A DNA stretch of 64,000 nucleotides, from positions 296,955 to 360,954 of the forward strand of contig PNMI01000001.1 of NCBI GenBank assembly GCA_013823565.1. Reading direction: 5' to 3'. The position numbers were made by a program, and so were the translations under genes. Below are positions 62,437 through 64,000 of the stretch, piece after piece (the first letter of the stretch is position 1; every line of letters begins with the position of its first letter). Source of the stretch: Sphingobacteriaceae bacterium (GTDB lineage Bacteria > Bacteroidota > Bacteroidia > B-17B0 > Aurantibacillaceae). The notes under the pieces are model-generated. The model was not told where the DNA came from, did not search any database, and worked only from the letters and a program-made list of their open reading frames with translations.

Positions 62437-63947
62437 TGATAGAATCGTTTAAGAATTATTTTAAACTACACCCACTTCGCACAGCCATCTTCTTAGGCTT
62501 AATTTTTAGGTTATTAGCTACAATTTTCTCAAAAGGTTTTGGGTTTCACGACGATCATTTTTTAATTGTAGAAGCTTCTCAATCTTGGGTAGATGGCGAA
62601 GATTATAATAATTGGTTGCCTTCTGATAGCGACCCAAATCGCATTCCTCAAGGGCACAGCTTTTTATACGTTGGTTTGCATTTTATCATTTTCAAAACAC
62701 TTACATTTTTTGGATTGACAGATCCTCAAGGTAAAATGTATATTGTGCGTTTTATTCATGCATTATGGTCAATGCTAATTATTTATTATGGATTTAAAAT
62801 AACGTATAAGCGTTCAAATCTTAAGGTAGCATCTTGGGTAGGATTAACTCTAGCTATTTTATGGTTTATGCCTTTTATGAGTGTGAGAAACTTAGTGGAG
62901 TTTGTTTGCATTCCACCTCTTTTAATTGCCACTTGGCACATAGTAAAAAATGATTTTAAGCTCACTGTAAAAGATGCTTTGCTTGTAGGAATTTGGCTTG
63001 GGATAGCATTTTCTATTCGTTTTCAAACCATATTATTTTCTGCAGGATTTGGTTTAGCTCTATTGCTATTACGCTCATCTTTTAAAAGTATTGTTTTAAT
63101 AATTTTAGGATTTTTAGGCGTCGCTTTTTTAACTCAAGGAGTGGTCGATTATTTTATTTGGCATAGACCTTTTGCTGAATTTACTGAGTATGTGCGTTAC
63201 AATATTGAAAATGCTACAACATATGGCGCTAATGTTTGGCATATGTATTTCTCTATTATTTTAGGGTTATTAATCCCGCCATTAAGTATATTTTTATTTT
63301 ATGGGTATTTTAAAAATTGGAAAAAAGAAAGTATATTATTTTGGCCATCCCTTTTCTTTCTAGCCTTTCATACCTATTTTCCTAATAAACAAGAGCGTTT
63401 TATATTGCCAATTATTCCTTTTGTAATTATTTTAGGTTTTATCGGACTCTTTCAAATTATTGAAAGTAAAGATTGGGCAAATAAAAAATGGTTTAAAAAT
63501 TCAATGATATTCTGTGTGATTATTAATTCTATTCTACTTCCAGCGCTTACATTTTCATATTCTAAAAAAAACAGAGTAGAGGCTATGTGTTATGTAGCCC
63601 AAAAAGAAGATTTAAAAATGGTTATGATAGATGATTTTAATCGTGATGATTTTTTGCTACCACCACTTTTTTATTTAGGAAAATGGGGATCGACCATTGG
63701 TGTTACTAAAATAACGCCGCCAGACACAGCACTTAAAATATACAATAGTATGCAGCCCGATAAAAGACCTAATTATGTAGTGTTTATGCAGGCTGAGAAT
63801 ATTAATGCGAGAGTTGATTCACTTAGAAAAAGATTTCCAACACTACAGTATGAGGCAACCATTGAGCCTAGTTTCATTGATAAAACGATGCATTTTTTAA
63901 ATCCAGTAAACGACAATCAAACCACATACATCTACAAAATTCGCTAA
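62436..63947 (+). CDS. GT22-like multi-spanning mannosyltransferase
   Basis: 503 aa, about 11-12 membrane helices. Early GFHDDHF loop and late FPNKQERFILPIIPF, which matches the H...P.KE.RF...P signature of the GT22 (ALG9/PIG-B) family of polyprenol-phosphate-sugar glycosyltransferases. A large C-terminal periplasmic tail follows (about 375-503). Its first base overlaps the last base of the LptF/LptG gene, so they are translationally coupled. A role in glycolipid or surface glycan assembly is inferred. No ORF or signal is seen in the last 53 bases. Confidence 0.78.
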   Translation: MIESFKNYFKLHPLRTAIFLGLIFRLLATIFSKGFGFHDDHFLIVEASQSWVDGEDYNNWLPSDSDPNRIPQGHSFLYVGLHFIIFKTLTFFGLTDPQGKMYIVRFIHALWSMLIIYYGFKITYKRSNLKVASWVGLTLAILWFMPFMSVRNLVEFVCIPPLLIATWHIVKNDFKLTVKDALLVGIWLGIAFSIRFQTILFSAGFGLALLLLRSSFKSIVLIILGFLGVAFLTQGVVDYFIWHRPFAEFTEYVRYNIENATTYGANVWHMYFSIILGLLIPPLSIFLFYGYFKNWKKESILFWPSLFFLAFHTYFPNKQERFILPIIPFVIILGFIGLFQIIESKDWANKKWFKNSMIFCVIINSILLPALTFSYSKKNRVEAMCYVAQKEDLKMVMIDDFNRDDFLLPPLFYLGKWGSTIGVTKITPPDTALKIYNSMQPDKRPNYVVFMQAENINARVDSLRKRFPTLQYEATIEPSFIDKTMHFLNPVNDNQTTYIYKIR

Positions 63948-64000
63948 TTCGACAAAAAATCCAAAAAATTTCTAAAAAAATCCAAAATAAATCTTGCAGG

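Overview
The window is AT-rich DNA from a member of the Bacteroidota (class Bacteroidia; I cannot place it more precisely). Four things point there. It carries type IX secretion system (T9SS) hallmarks: type A and type B C-terminal sorting domains, SprB repeats and PorP/SprF-family outer-membrane proteins. Promoters have the Bacteroidota form TTTG-N19/20-TAnnTTTG and genes lack clear Shine-Dalgarno sequences. Housekeeping genes are of Bacteroidota type, including a eukaryote-like NADP isocitrate dehydrogenase. Small families such as CCC-motif and DUF2752 proteins are present.

Left arm (1-17.5 kb, all plus strand): an FHA-like/ABC-2 transporter cut by the window edge and a lipoprotein, then a large cell-surface locus. 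This locus contains the same three-gene module twice in tandem: a small secreted Cys-containing protein, a T9SS type B substrate, and a PorP/SprF protein. The first substrate is a 2593-aa SprB-repeat giant and the second a 446-aa protein. A TPR-PD40 protein closes the locus. This tandem module is the most interesting system in the window.

17.5-24 kb: a tRNA/remnant patch holds a truncated GIY-YIG gene, tRNA-Arg(CCT) with an acceptor mismatch, a tRNA-Arg remnant split by 63 bp, and tRNA-Asn(GTT). It is followed by a PfkB kinase, a TonB-dependent receptor set, two paralogous mini-lipoproteins and a 121-bp inverted-repeat element.

24-42 kb: mostly housekeeping (gmk, uvrC, purM, metF, icd, a NifU-type protein), mixed with an LPX-type leucine-rich-repeat T9SS substrate, a glycosyltransferase that appears to start at a non-canonical codon, and a surface-glycan group (GT9, FkbM methyltransferase, flippase).

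42-52 kb: two further large secreted proteins, one type A with FN3 and PKD-like parts and one type B with ten PKD domains, flank a DUF2752/CCC-motif pair.

52-64 kb: thioredoxin, a 65-aa orphan behind a conserved leader, a DinB/YfiT-like protein, dihydrolipoyl dehydrogenase, a TPR-SpoIIE phosphatase, Lnt, a Tgt lacking its zinc cysteines, an LptF/LptG permease and a GT22-like membrane glycosyltransferase.

Regulatory and repeat content includes about ten hairpin terminators, several TAnnTTTG boxes, a ~95-nt leader present in two copies (one with no gene behind it), 21-bp-spaced direct repeats upstream of two secreted-protein genes, and several short palindromic repeat families. Many starts are TTG or GTG. 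All assignments rest on reading the sequence and on recalled family knowledge; no search was run.
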